Source of the DNA: CAYVFM01 sp964546375
GTDB taxonomy: Bacteria; Gemmatimonadota; Gemmatimonadetes; Palauibacterales; Palauibacteraceae
DNA: 6,037 bases
Direction of reading: 5' to 3'
Assembly: GCA_964546375.1 (NCBI GenBank)
Contig: CAZJJO010000108.1
Coordinates: 1 to 6,037 of the forward strand
Shown piece by piece: positions 1 through 4,446 of this stretch (positions are counted from its first letter, which is position 1; each line of letters starts with the position of its first letter). The notes under the pieces were generated by a model. The model did not search any database. It saw only the letters and a list, made by a program, of their open reading frames with translations, and was not told the DNA's origin. A program made the position numbers and the translations under genes.

Positions 1-291
1 CTCCTCACCGAGCTGATCATCAACCAGGCGGCCGCGGCCCTGATGTTCCCGGTGGTGGTGGCCGTGGCGGCCGCCCAGGGGCTGGATCCCAGGCCCCTGG
101 TGCTGACCGCGACCGTGGGGGCCTCGCTCTCCTTCTCCACGCCGCTGAACTACCAGACCAACCTGATGGTGTACGGGCCGGGCCGGTACCGGTTCACCGA
201 CTTCACCCGGGTCGGCCTGCCCCTGCAGCTGCTGCTGAGCGTGGCGGCGGTGGCGATCATCCAGCTCGTGTGGCCGCTGCAGCCGCTGTAG
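1..291 (+). CDS. SLC13/DASS-family permease, C-terminal fragment (5' end outside window)
   Basis: Only the last 96 residues are present. The reading frame is open from base 1 and ends at TAG 289-291. The fragment reads as the final part of a DASS (divalent anion:Na+ symporter, SLC13-like) inner-membrane permease. The stretch at residues 3-17 (TELIINQAAAALMFP) resembles the TNNAAAALM-type segment of this family. It is followed by a hydrophobic helix, then the family-typical STPLNYQTNLMVYGPG block at residues 46-61. Next come the usual RYRFTDFTRVGLPL stretch and a last transmembrane helix ending in WPLQPL. These blocks form the second substrate/Na+-binding re-entrant hairpin and the following helix in known DASS proteins. 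The substrate (sulfate, dicarboxylate or other anion) cannot be told from this end alone. In family members with TrkA-C domains these lie earlier in the protein, so their presence here is unknown. The gene converges on the next one with 4 nt between stops. Confidence 0.9.
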   Translation, partial: LLTELIINQAAAALMFPVVVAVAAAQGLDPRPLVLTATVGASLSFSTPLNYQTNLMVYGPGRYRFTDFTRVGLPLQLLLSVAAVAIIQLVWPLQPL

Positions 292-295
292 GGGA

Positions 296-919
296 TCAGC
301 GCCGGCGCCGGGGCGGGGAGGAGGTCGGTGCCCCGGTGGCGCAGTTCACCCGCCACGCCTCCGCCCCGGCCGAGAGGTCGGCCGAGTCGGCCAGCGCCCG
401 GGCCGTGCCCCGGAAGCGGTCCTCGTGCGGCGTCAGGGCGATGCCGGCCCGGGCACCCCCTTCCCGCCAGACCAGCCACAGCGTGTCCCGTCCGGTGAAC
501 CAGCGCAGCGTGCGGGACGGGCGGGCTTCCGGGTCCGCCGACGACCGGGCGGCCTCGCCTGCCCGTCGGTCCACGGCCCGGTAGGAGTCCAGGACCCGAC
601 CCCAGGGATCCACCGAATCCGGCAGGAGCATCACCGACCGGGGGGGATCCAGCGTCGGCGGGGCGGGGCCCGGGGACGGGGCGCCGGAGCCGTCCGGCGG
701 CCGGCTCCCCTCCCGGACCCCGCCGCGGGGCCGCGACCGGGCTTCCGGGGTGGCCGTCCAGGAGGTGGTCCGGACCTCCCAGCAGCCGATCATCTCCCAG
801 GTCGGCAGGGCGATCGGCTCGGCGCCCTCCGGCCGCGGACGCTCCGACGCGAGCAGGTGGTATCCGACGCCGGCGGCGACCACCAGGAGCGCGGCCGCGG
901 CGAGGGGGCGGCGGCTCAC
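296..919 (-). CDS. Signal-anchored/secreted orphan protein, 207 aa
   Basis: I do not recognise this family. Start is GTG 919-917 and stop is TGA 298-296. Residues 6-24 form a hydrophobic Ala/Leu/Val segment behind SRR, so the protein is probably exported or anchored in the inner membrane with its body outside. A Pro/Gly/Arg-rich linker (about 60-95) separates an N-terminal stretch containing I44-G-C-W47 from a C-terminal part rich in alternating hydrophobics (RTLRWFTGRDTLWLVW, then GIALTPHEDRFRGTARALAD) that looks like beta strands. C46 and C193 are the only two cysteines and could form a disulfide outside the cytoplasm. The layout resembles small secreted proteins common in soil Gemmatimonadota-like genomes, but that is inference. 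Just upstream a GGCGAGG gives a weak ribosome site. The GTG overlaps the TGA of a 16-codon ORF in GTGA fashion, so translation coupling is possible. It converges tightly with the permease gene. Confidence 0.7.
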   Translation of the reverse strand: MSRRPLAAAALLVVAAGVGYHLLASERPRPEGAEPIALPTWEMIGCWEVRTTSWTATPEARSRPRGGVREGSRPPDGSGAPSPGPAPPTLDPPRSVMLLPDSVDPWGRVLDSYRAVDRRAGEAARSSADPEARPSRTLRWFTGRDTLWLVWREGGARAGIALTPHEDRFRGTARALADSADLSAGAEAWRVNCATGAPTSSPPRRRR

Positions 920-966
920 GCCTCGCCCCGCCGTCCACGGGGCCGAACCGTCCCGCTCCTCCTCAC
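916..966 (-). CDS. Possible 16-residue leader ORF upstream of the orphan gene
   Basis: GTG 966-964 opens VRRSGTVRPRGRRGEA and stops at TGA 918-916. It is preceded by GGGAGGA with 7 nt spacing, a better ribosome site than the one in front of the 207-residue gene. Its stop overlaps that gene's GTG by the GTGA arrangement. It may be a coupled leader peptide, or just a chance ORF in Arg-rich high-GC sequence. No conservation evidence is available. Confidence 0.2.
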   Translation of the reverse strand: MRRSGTVRPRGRRGEA

Positions 967-1021
967 GCCACCGTCCTCCCCGGTCCAGCGAGCTCGGCCG
1001 AACGGCCTTCCTCGACCGGCC

Positions 1022-1050
1022 AACCTATCGCCTCGGGCCGTCCGGTCGAA
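1022..1050 (-). promoter_or_regulatory. Candidate promoter for the 207-aa orphan gene
   Basis: On the minus strand TTCGAC (1050-1045) is followed after 17 nt by TAGGTT (1027-1022). This is one of the few AT-bearing spots in the stretch and lies about 100 nt before the GTG start. The -10 is a fair high-GC-type box and the -35 is weak. Confidence 0.3.
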
Positions 1051-1269
1051 GCGGTCCGCCTCCTCCGGCCGGCCCGCCCGCCCGGCCCTCCCGGCGGGAC
1101 GGACCGCCCGCGTCGATCGGCGCGTGGCCCCCGGGCGCCGGCCGCTCACGGGCGCGGCTGAAACCCTCCCGCTCGCGGCGACGTAGGGGGAGGTGAGCGG
1201 GACGGAGGGGCCCCCGGATCCGACCGGCGGGCGACCTCCCCCGGACGCGGAGCGACAGGAGCGACGACG

Positions 1270-1323
1270 ATGATCTACCGACGCTGGCGGAGGACCCGCT
1301 CGCGCGTCACCCCGGTGCGGTGA
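1270..1323 (+). CDS. Possible 17-residue Arg-rich small ORF
   Basis: ATG 1270 to TGA 1321-1323 encodes MIYRRWRRTRSRVTPVR. Seven of the 17 residues are Arg, with W6 and Y3. An AGGAG at 1257-1261 stands 8 nt before the ATG, a near-ideal ribosome site. Downstream are two strong stem-loops and then the palindromic terminator at 1443-1475, so a short plus-strand transcript is conceivable. I find no good plus-strand promoter. The Arg richness is also what random high-GC sequence gives. Candidates are a basic microprotein, a leader peptide, or chance. Confidence 0.3.
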   Translation: MIYRRWRRTRSRVTPVR

Positions 1324-1375
1324 CGGCGAGGAGAGAAGGGCGGGGCCCGGCCCCGTCTCCCGAAGCGGGGCGTCC

Positions 1376-1405
1376 CGCCCCCGAGCCCTCCGAGGGCCGG
1401 GGGCG
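1376..1405. repeat. Strong stem-loop (13 bp with one bulge)
   Basis: CGCCCCCG (1376-1383), a bulged A, GCCCT, loop CCG (1390-1392), AGGGC, CGGGGGCG (1398-1405) form a 13-bp stem with a three-base loop. No T-run follows on either strand, so it is not a standard intrinsic terminator. A smaller CGGGGC-CCG-GCCCCG hairpin lies just upstream at about 1340-1354. Confidence 0.5.
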
Positions 1406-1442
1406 TCGGCGCGCCGGGTCGCTTCGGATGCCCCCCGAACGT

Positions 1443-1475
1443 GCGAAAACCCCGGCCGGAGGCCGGGGCTTTCGC
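1443..1475. terminator. Palindromic, probably bidirectional terminator downstream of the cold-shock gene
   Basis: Left arm 1443-1457 and right arm 1461-1475 pair over 15 positions with one A/C mismatch around a GGA loop. Eight G-C pairs sit at the apex and GCGAAA/TTTCGC lies at the base. On the minus strand the G+C stem is followed by TTTT, and on the plus strand by CTTT. It lies 43 nt after the csp stop codon and is the likely end of that transcript. The symmetric A/T flanks would let it also stop plus-strand transcription. A second hairpin, GGTCCGG-TCCC-CCGGACC (1489-1506), lies between it and the stop. Confidence 0.65.
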
Positions 1476-1517
1476 GATGCTGACGACCGGTCCGGTCCCC
1501 CGGACCCGGCCACGACG

Positions 1518-1721
1518 TCAGTCGAGCTTCCGGACCGACTTGGCCGCGGGGCCCCGGTCGTTGTGGACGAGCTCGAACTCGACCTCGTCGCCCTCGTCGA
1601 GGCTCTTGAAGCCCTCCATCTGGATCTCCGAGTGGTGGACGAAGGCGTCCTCTCCGTCCTCCATGGAGATGAAGCCGAAGCCCTTCTCGTCGTTGAACCA
1701 CTTTACGGTACCGTTGACCAT
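1518..1721 (-). CDS. csp: Cold-shock domain protein (CspA family)
   Basis: This is a complete 67-residue protein starting at ATG 1721-1719 and ending at TGA 1520-1518. It is a single five-stranded OB-fold cold-shock domain that binds single-stranded RNA and DNA and melts RNA secondary structure in the cytoplasm. RNP1 is K13-GFGFI-18 and RNP2 is A26-FVHH-30. The N-terminal GTVKWFN (4-10), with W8, and the C-terminal GPAAKSVRKL stretch are typical, and the length matches the 65-70 residues usual for the family. The RNP2 position often occupied by Phe (VHF) is His here, a common variant. AGAGGAA stands 7 nt before the ATG, so the start is secure. The gene is monocistronic. It has its own promoter (1817-1845), a structured 90-nt leader and a terminator downstream, so regulation is likely both transcriptional and by the leader RNA. 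Which paralogue it is (CspA to CspG type) cannot be said. Confidence 0.97.
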   Translation of the reverse strand: MVNGTVKWFNDEKGFGFISMEDGEDAFVHHSEIQMEGFKSLDEGDEVEFELVHNDRGPAAKSVRKLD

Positions 1722-1811
1722 GACACTTTCCTCTGAAGCAGGATGCATTCGAACATAAAAAAGCGGTCCTCCGACGAATGCTCCGGAAGGACCGCAAGCA
1801 GACTCGCTGGT
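1722..1811 (-). promoter_or_regulatory. Structured csp leader RNA with possible H-type pseudoknot
   Basis: From the inferred transcription start (A at 1811) to the ATG the leader is 90 nt. In RNA order it has a stem arm (1795-1784), a loop holding GCAUUCG (1781-1775), the second arm (1773-1763), six U (1762-1757), AUGUU, then CGAAUGC (1751-1745). The loop heptamer is exactly complementary to this last heptamer. Two loop bases precede the pairing segment, one base follows it, and an 11-nt U-rich strand crosses the first stem. This is the geometry of an H-type pseudoknot. Further on, UCCU (1743-1740) can pair with AGGA (1732-1729) of the ribosome site around a 7-nt loop, a weak temperature-labile stem. 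E. coli cspA mRNA is known to refold, including a pseudoknot, with temperature. A similar role here is inference. Confidence 0.5.
1757..1795 (-). terminator. Intrinsic-terminator-like hairpin inside the csp leader
   Basis: On the minus strand GCGGTCCT (1795-1788) pairs perfectly with AGGACCGC (1770-1763). After one bulged base, CCG pairs with CGG around a 10-nt loop, and six T follow directly (1762-1757). This is a textbook terminator for minus-strand transcription only, since the plus strand has no T-run. It lies downstream of the best csp promoter. It could therefore attenuate csp, stop read-through from the lipoprotein gene ending at 1919, or do both. Confidence 0.6.
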
Positions 1812-1814
1812 GAA

Positions 1815-1828
1815 CGAACATACGTTCG
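1815..1828. promoter_or_regulatory. CGAAC-N4-GTTCG palindrome (LexA-box-like operator)
   Basis: On the minus strand the 14-mer reads CGAACGTATGTTCG. It fits the LexA (SOS) box known from Bacillus and Actinobacteria, CGAACRNRYGTTYC, at every position but the last, where its own symmetry gives G. It covers the whole csp -10 box (1822-1817), where a bound repressor would block transcription. The half-site with its flank (TATGTTCG on the minus strand) recurs at 1757-1750 in the leader. No lexA gene is in view, so the identity of the binder is inference. Confidence 0.45.
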
Positions 1829-1845
1829 ATCCGCCGGGAGCGCAA
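1817..1845 (-). promoter_or_regulatory. csp promoter
   Basis: TTGCGC (1845-1840) and TATGTT (1822-1817) are separated by exactly 17 nt on the minus strand, giving a start at about A1811. The TTG of the -35 and four of six bases of the -10 match sigma70-type consensus. This is the most AT-rich spot between the lipoprotein gene and csp. No suitable -35 accompanies the second TATGTT at 1757-1752. Confidence 0.5.
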
Positions 1846-1918
1846 CCCCTGCGGCCCGCCGGCTCCCCCCGCCCGGCCGGACCCGGCGGCCGCGGCGCCG
1901 TCGGCCCCGGCGGGCGGC

Positions 1919-3313
1919 TCACCGCAGTGGGGCCCCGTCGCCGGCCGCGCCGGCGGGGCAGCTCGGGAACCCGCCGCCCGGGGACCAGTTCAGCGGACGG
2001 AGCCGGACGTGGAGCTCCGGGATCCGGGAACGGGTCAGGGGCTCGACGGGCGTCAGGTGGAGGGACCGCCCGTCCACGGAGACCGGGGCGCCGGCCGGGC
2101 CACGATCCGCGGCCGGGCCGGATCCGGCCGCCTGGAGCCACCGGAGAAACCGGCGGGCGTCCGCGCCCTCGACGAAGTGCAGGGCGGCGGGCACGGAGCC
2201 GGGCTTCGCCCCGGGCCGCTCGATCTGGAGGATCTCGCAGTCGGACGTCGTCACCTCCCACACCGACGTCCGGAGCTCGCGGGCGGGGACGAGCAGGACC
2301 CGGCTCGCCTCGCCGACGTCTCGCAGGAGGCGGACCCGGTCGTCCGCCTCGACGCGGGTGTCCTCGCCCCCGCCGCGTCGGACGGTGCGCACCAGCGCCT
2401 CGGCGCGGAGCTCGGCCGTCACGTCCACCGCCTCCTCCGGACCGATCAGCGGCAGGGCCGCGAGGCGGACCGAGTCCGCCGGCCGCGGGCGGCCCCGGTC
2501 GTCGAAGAGCCCGGAGACGCGGTGCACGGTGCTGGCCACGACCGGGGTGACGCGGAGCTCCATCTCCACGACGCTGTTTCCCTCCAGGTCCGCGCCCGGC
2601 GTCCCCTCCTGGAGCAGCACCATCGAATCGGGGCGGAGGATCCCGTTGGAGACGGCGCGCCGGCGGAGCCCCAGCGACTCGGACAGCCCGGCGCCGGCGG
2701 AGGCGCCCACGTCCACCGGGCCGGCCTCCCGCAGGCCCGCCCCGGGCACGAGGCCGGCCTCCAGCTCCAGCCCGGAGGAGCGGGTGAACTCCATGGTGCC
2801 GAGCTCGACGGTGTCGTAGCGGGTGACGAACCGGTCCCAGCTGGTGAACCGGGCCCGGTCCGCCGCCAGGCCGATGGTGGTCCTGAGCCGGAGGATCCGG
2901 GTCACCGGAGCCAGCGCCTCGTCCGGACGGGCGCCCGGGTCGAGGCGCTCCACCGAGATCACGAGCCGGCGGCGGAAGCGGGTCCGGTCCAGCCCGTCCG
3001 TCCGGGCGGGGGCGCCCAGGGGGGCGGCCAGGGCCCGCCGGAGCTCCTCCTCGGTCGAGGTCCGGTCGGCCATGGCCCGGACGTAGCTCGCCTGGGCCGA
3101 CGGCGACAGGCCGGCCACCGCCGCCGGGGCGTCCGTCGCCGGCGACCGGGCCGTGAAGGCGGTGACCTCCACCAGGCCGGTGGTGTCGCCGCCCATCTCG
3201 TAGGCGTCCCAGCGCTTCAGCAGCTCCGGCTCCCGCGAGAAGAGGGCGCACCCCCAGACGACGAGGAGGAGCGGGAGCAGGAGCAGCCGGGGCGTCCGCC
3301 CCCGGTCATCCAT
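1919..3313 (-). CDS. Predicted lipoprotein of unknown function, 464 aa
   Basis: Start is ATG 3313-3311 behind GAGGAG with 7 nt spacing, and stop is TGA 1921-1919. Residues 1-9 are charged, 10-20 are a Leu/Val core, and V19-W20-G21-C22 is a lipobox-like end with an unusual Trp at -2. A lipid-anchored envelope protein is likely. After C22 comes ALFSREPELLKRWDAYEMGG, then a mixed alpha/beta body with no motif I recognise. Segments such as TRILRLRTTIGLAADRARFTSW and VVEMELRVTPVV alternate hydrophobics as in beta strands. A further Cys lies in TTSDCEIL (about 383), and the tail is Gly/Pro/Ala-rich. The start overlaps the stop of the upstream small gene by 8 bp, so the two are translated together from the promoter at 3635-3662. 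Codon use and G+C match the neighbours. No function can be assigned. A role with its small partner in the envelope is only a guess from context. Confidence 0.75.
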   Translation of the reverse strand: MDDRGRTPRLLLLPLLLVVWGCALFSREPELLKRWDAYEMGGDTTGLVEVTAFTARSPATDAPAAVAGLSPSAQASYVRAMADRTSTEEELRRALAAPLGAPARTDGLDRTRFRRRLVISVERLDPGARPDEALAPVTRILRLRTTIGLAADRARFTSWDRFVTRYDTVELGTMEFTRSSGLELEAGLVPGAGLREAGPVDVGASAGAGLSESLGLRRRAVSNGILRPDSMVLLQEGTPGADLEGNSVVEMELRVTPVVASTVHRVSGLFDDRGRPRPADSVRLAALPLIGPEEAVDVTAELRAEALVRTVRRGGGEDTRVEADDRVRLLRDVGEASRVLLVPARELRTSVWEVTTSDCEILQIERPGAKPGSVPAALHFVEGADARRFLRWLQAAGSGPAADRGPAGAPVSVDGRSLHLTPVEPLTRSRIPELHVRLRPLNWSPGGGFPSCPAGAAGDGAPLR

Positions 3314-3566
3314 CGGTCCGCTCCTCGAGCCGGCAGACGACGCCCTCCTCGGTCGAGCCCGTGGCCTCGTTGAGGAGGCGCGTCCGTCCCCGGGACTCCG
3401 CCCTCCAGCGCGAGCGCGGGATCGGCGAGGGGTTGCCGCCGTCGTAGGCGTCCGTCGCCCGCGCCTCTTCGAGGGTCTCGGAGAGGACGCTCAGCGGCCA
3501 GTGGTTCGGGTACGCCTCGATCCATCGGTCGAGGAGCACGGCGTAGCTGCCGTCGAGATCCGGCAC
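3306..3566 (-). CDS. Small orphan protein, about 86 aa
   Basis: Stop is TGA 3308-3306. The frame is open back to a TTG at 3662, but that TTG is the first base triplet of the best -35 box and its translation (Ser/Gly/Pro-rich) looks non-coding. I place the start at GTG 3566-3564, behind GGAG with 8 nt spacing. The product then begins MPDLDGSYAVLLDRWIEAYP. It is cytoplasmic by appearance: no signal peptide or membrane segment, an amphipathic helical first half (VLLDRWIEAYPNHWPLSVLSETLEEARA), and a polar, Arg-rich second half (RSRWRAESRGRTRLL) ending in VCRLEERTDG. I do not recognise the family. It is the first gene of a pair and overlaps the lipoprotein gene by 8 bp. A shorter start at the GTG within SYAVLL is possible. 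Confidence 0.6.
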   Translation of the reverse strand: MPDLDGSYAVLLDRWIEAYPNHWPLSVLSETLEEARATDAYDGGNPSPIPRSRWRAESRGRTRLLNEATGSTEEGVVCRLEERTDG

Positions 3567-3634
3567 GGGGACGGCTCCGGTCCCGGGGGACGAGGGCCCG
3601 CTCCCCGTGGAGCGGGCGGAAAAATACGAGGACA

Positions 3635-3662
3635 ACGATACACCCCCCGACGGACCCGTCAA
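3635..3662 (-). promoter_or_regulatory. Promoter of the small-protein/lipoprotein operon
   Basis: On the minus strand TTGACG (3662-3657) and TATCGT (3640-3635) are 16 nt apart, five of six and four of six consensus bases. This predicts a start near 3628 and a leader of about 60 nt before GTG 3566. The region downstream (ATTTTTCC) is notably AT-rich for this genome. Confidence 0.6.
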
Positions 3663-3697
3663 CCCCGGCCGGGATCGCGGGTCCGACCGACCGACCG
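3651..3697. repeat. Inverted repeat around the -35 box and a CCGA tandem run
   Basis: CGGACCC (3651-3657) and GGGTCCG (3679-3685) are a perfect 7-bp inverted repeat with 21 nt between, straddling the -35 box of the downstream operon. Between them lies the palindrome CCCGGCCGGG (3664-3673). The outer arm runs into CCGACCGACCGACCG (3683-3697), just under four tandem copies of a 4-mer. It may be an operator, or a terminator stem for the ZIP operon lacking a T-run. Confidence 0.35.
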
Positions 3698-3720
3698 CCC
3701 GGCCGCGCCCGCCCCGGGGC

Positions 3721-4446
3721 TCAGAGCGTACGCTGGAAGAGGAGCATCGCCACCATGGCGGCGCTGGTGACCAGGCCCACGACGCGGCGGGGGGCGGCCT
3801 CCAGCGCCTCGGGGAGCAGCTCCAGGAACACCATGAAGACCATGGCGCCGGCGGCGAAGCCGATCCCGTAGGGCAGGGCCGGCCGGACCGTGTCCACGAA
3901 CAGGAAGGCCGGCACCGCCATCAGGGGCTGGGGCAGCGAGGAGACGACGCTCCAGCCCGCGCACCGGGCCACGCCCGTGCCCTCCCGCCGCAGCACCGCG
4001 CTGATGGCCAGCCCCTCCGGGACGTTGTGGACGGCGATCGCCACGGTGATCAGGAACGCCAGGTCCACCCCGCCCCCGAAGGAGGCGCCGATGGCGACGC
4101 CCTCGGAGAACGAGTGGGCGGTCATCACGAGGACGATGAGGAGCATCCGGCGGGCGCCGGCCCCGGTGACCCGGCCGAAGGAGACGTCCTCGCCGATCCC
4201 CCGGTGGGCCGCCAGGACGAAGAGCAGGCCCAGGTGCACGCCCGCGATCGTCTGCCACACCCCGTGTCGGCTCCCCTCGGCCAGCAGGCCGAAGCTGGCT
4301 CCCAGCATCAGCCCGGCCGCCAGCGCGCCGGTCACCGCCCGGGTCCGGTCCGAGACCCGCCGGACGAAGAGGAAGGGCACGGCGCCGAGCCCGGTGGCCA
4401 GGGCCGTCAGCAGGCCGTAGAAGGCCACCACCAGCACGTCGCTCAC
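3721..4446 (-). CDS. ZIP-family metal transporter, second of a tandem pair
   Basis: This is an inner-membrane transporter of the ZIP (SLC39/ZupT/GufA) family, which carries Zn2+, Fe2+ or Mn2+ into the cytoplasm. It has 241 residues and about eight hydrophobic helices. TM1 is about 4-26 and TM2 holds ALAAGLMLGAS. A basic loop precedes TM4, which has H111-SFSE115-G. TM5 has H140-NVPE144-G, TM6 has SSLPQ173-P, and a later helix has E209-LLPE213. H111, E115, H140 and E144 match the conserved metal-site positions. The position that is usually Glu in TM6 is Gln173, 29 residues after E144. I chose GTG 4446-4444 because it overlaps the upstream gene's TGA as GTGA with GGGGTGG 8 nt before. This start also makes the metal-site residue numbers equal to those of its neighbour. 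A GTG at 4458 would add four residues. Stop is TGA 3723-3721. No T-rich terminator follows. Metal specificity is unknown. Confidence 0.92.
   Translation of the reverse strand: MSDVLVVAFYGLLTALATGLGAVPFLFVRRVSDRTRAVTGALAAGLMLGASFGLLAEGSRHGVWQTIAGVHLGLLFVLAAHRGIGEDVSFGRVTGAGARRMLLIVLVMTAHSFSEGVAIGASFGGGVDLAFLITVAIAVHNVPEGLAISAVLRREGTGVARCAGWSVVSSLPQPLMAVPAFLFVDTVRPALPYGIGFAAGAMVFMVFLELLPEALEAAPRRVVGLVTSAAMVAMLLFQRTL

Larger units (their letters stand above)
920..1517. other. Long intergenic region without a convincing long gene
   Basis: Open frames cross this stretch on both strands, but all translate to Arg/Gly/Pro-rich strings with no hydrophobic core, motif or balanced composition, as expected by chance at this G+C. 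What it does hold: the candidate promoter and leader ORF for the minus-strand orphan gene (916-1050), a plus-strand 17-codon ORF with a good ribosome site (1270-1323), several strong hairpins (around 1337-1405), and the cold-shock gene's 3' hairpins (1443-1506). Confidence 0.6.

Noticed and set aside
1140..1200. Plus-strand promoter for the 17-codon ORF (TGAAAC with TAGGGG)
   Set aside because: Spacing is 19 nt and both boxes are poor, so it is not distinguishable from background.
1376..1405. Stem-loop as an intrinsic terminator
   Set aside because: No T-run follows on either strand.
916..1845. 309-codon open frame on the minus strand
   Set aside because: It runs across csp in another frame and translates to Arg/Gly/Pro-rich sequence with no core or motif. 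Only its last 16 codons are kept, as a possible leader ORF.
1518..3251. 577-codon minus-strand frame ending in the cold-shock protein, as a fusion gene
   Set aside because: Only the last 67 codons are protein-like. The rest is an out-of-frame shadow of the lipoprotein gene, and csp has its own ribosome site, promoter and leader.
2009..3373. 454-codon plus-strand open frame
   Set aside because: It is antisense to the lipoprotein gene. Its Gly/Arg/Pro-heavy translation lacks hydrophobic segments, and the minus frame has signal peptide, ribosome site and coupling.
3683..3697. CCGA run as a CRISPR or other functional repeat array
   Set aside because: It has just under four 4-bp units without spacers; a simple microsatellite-like tract.
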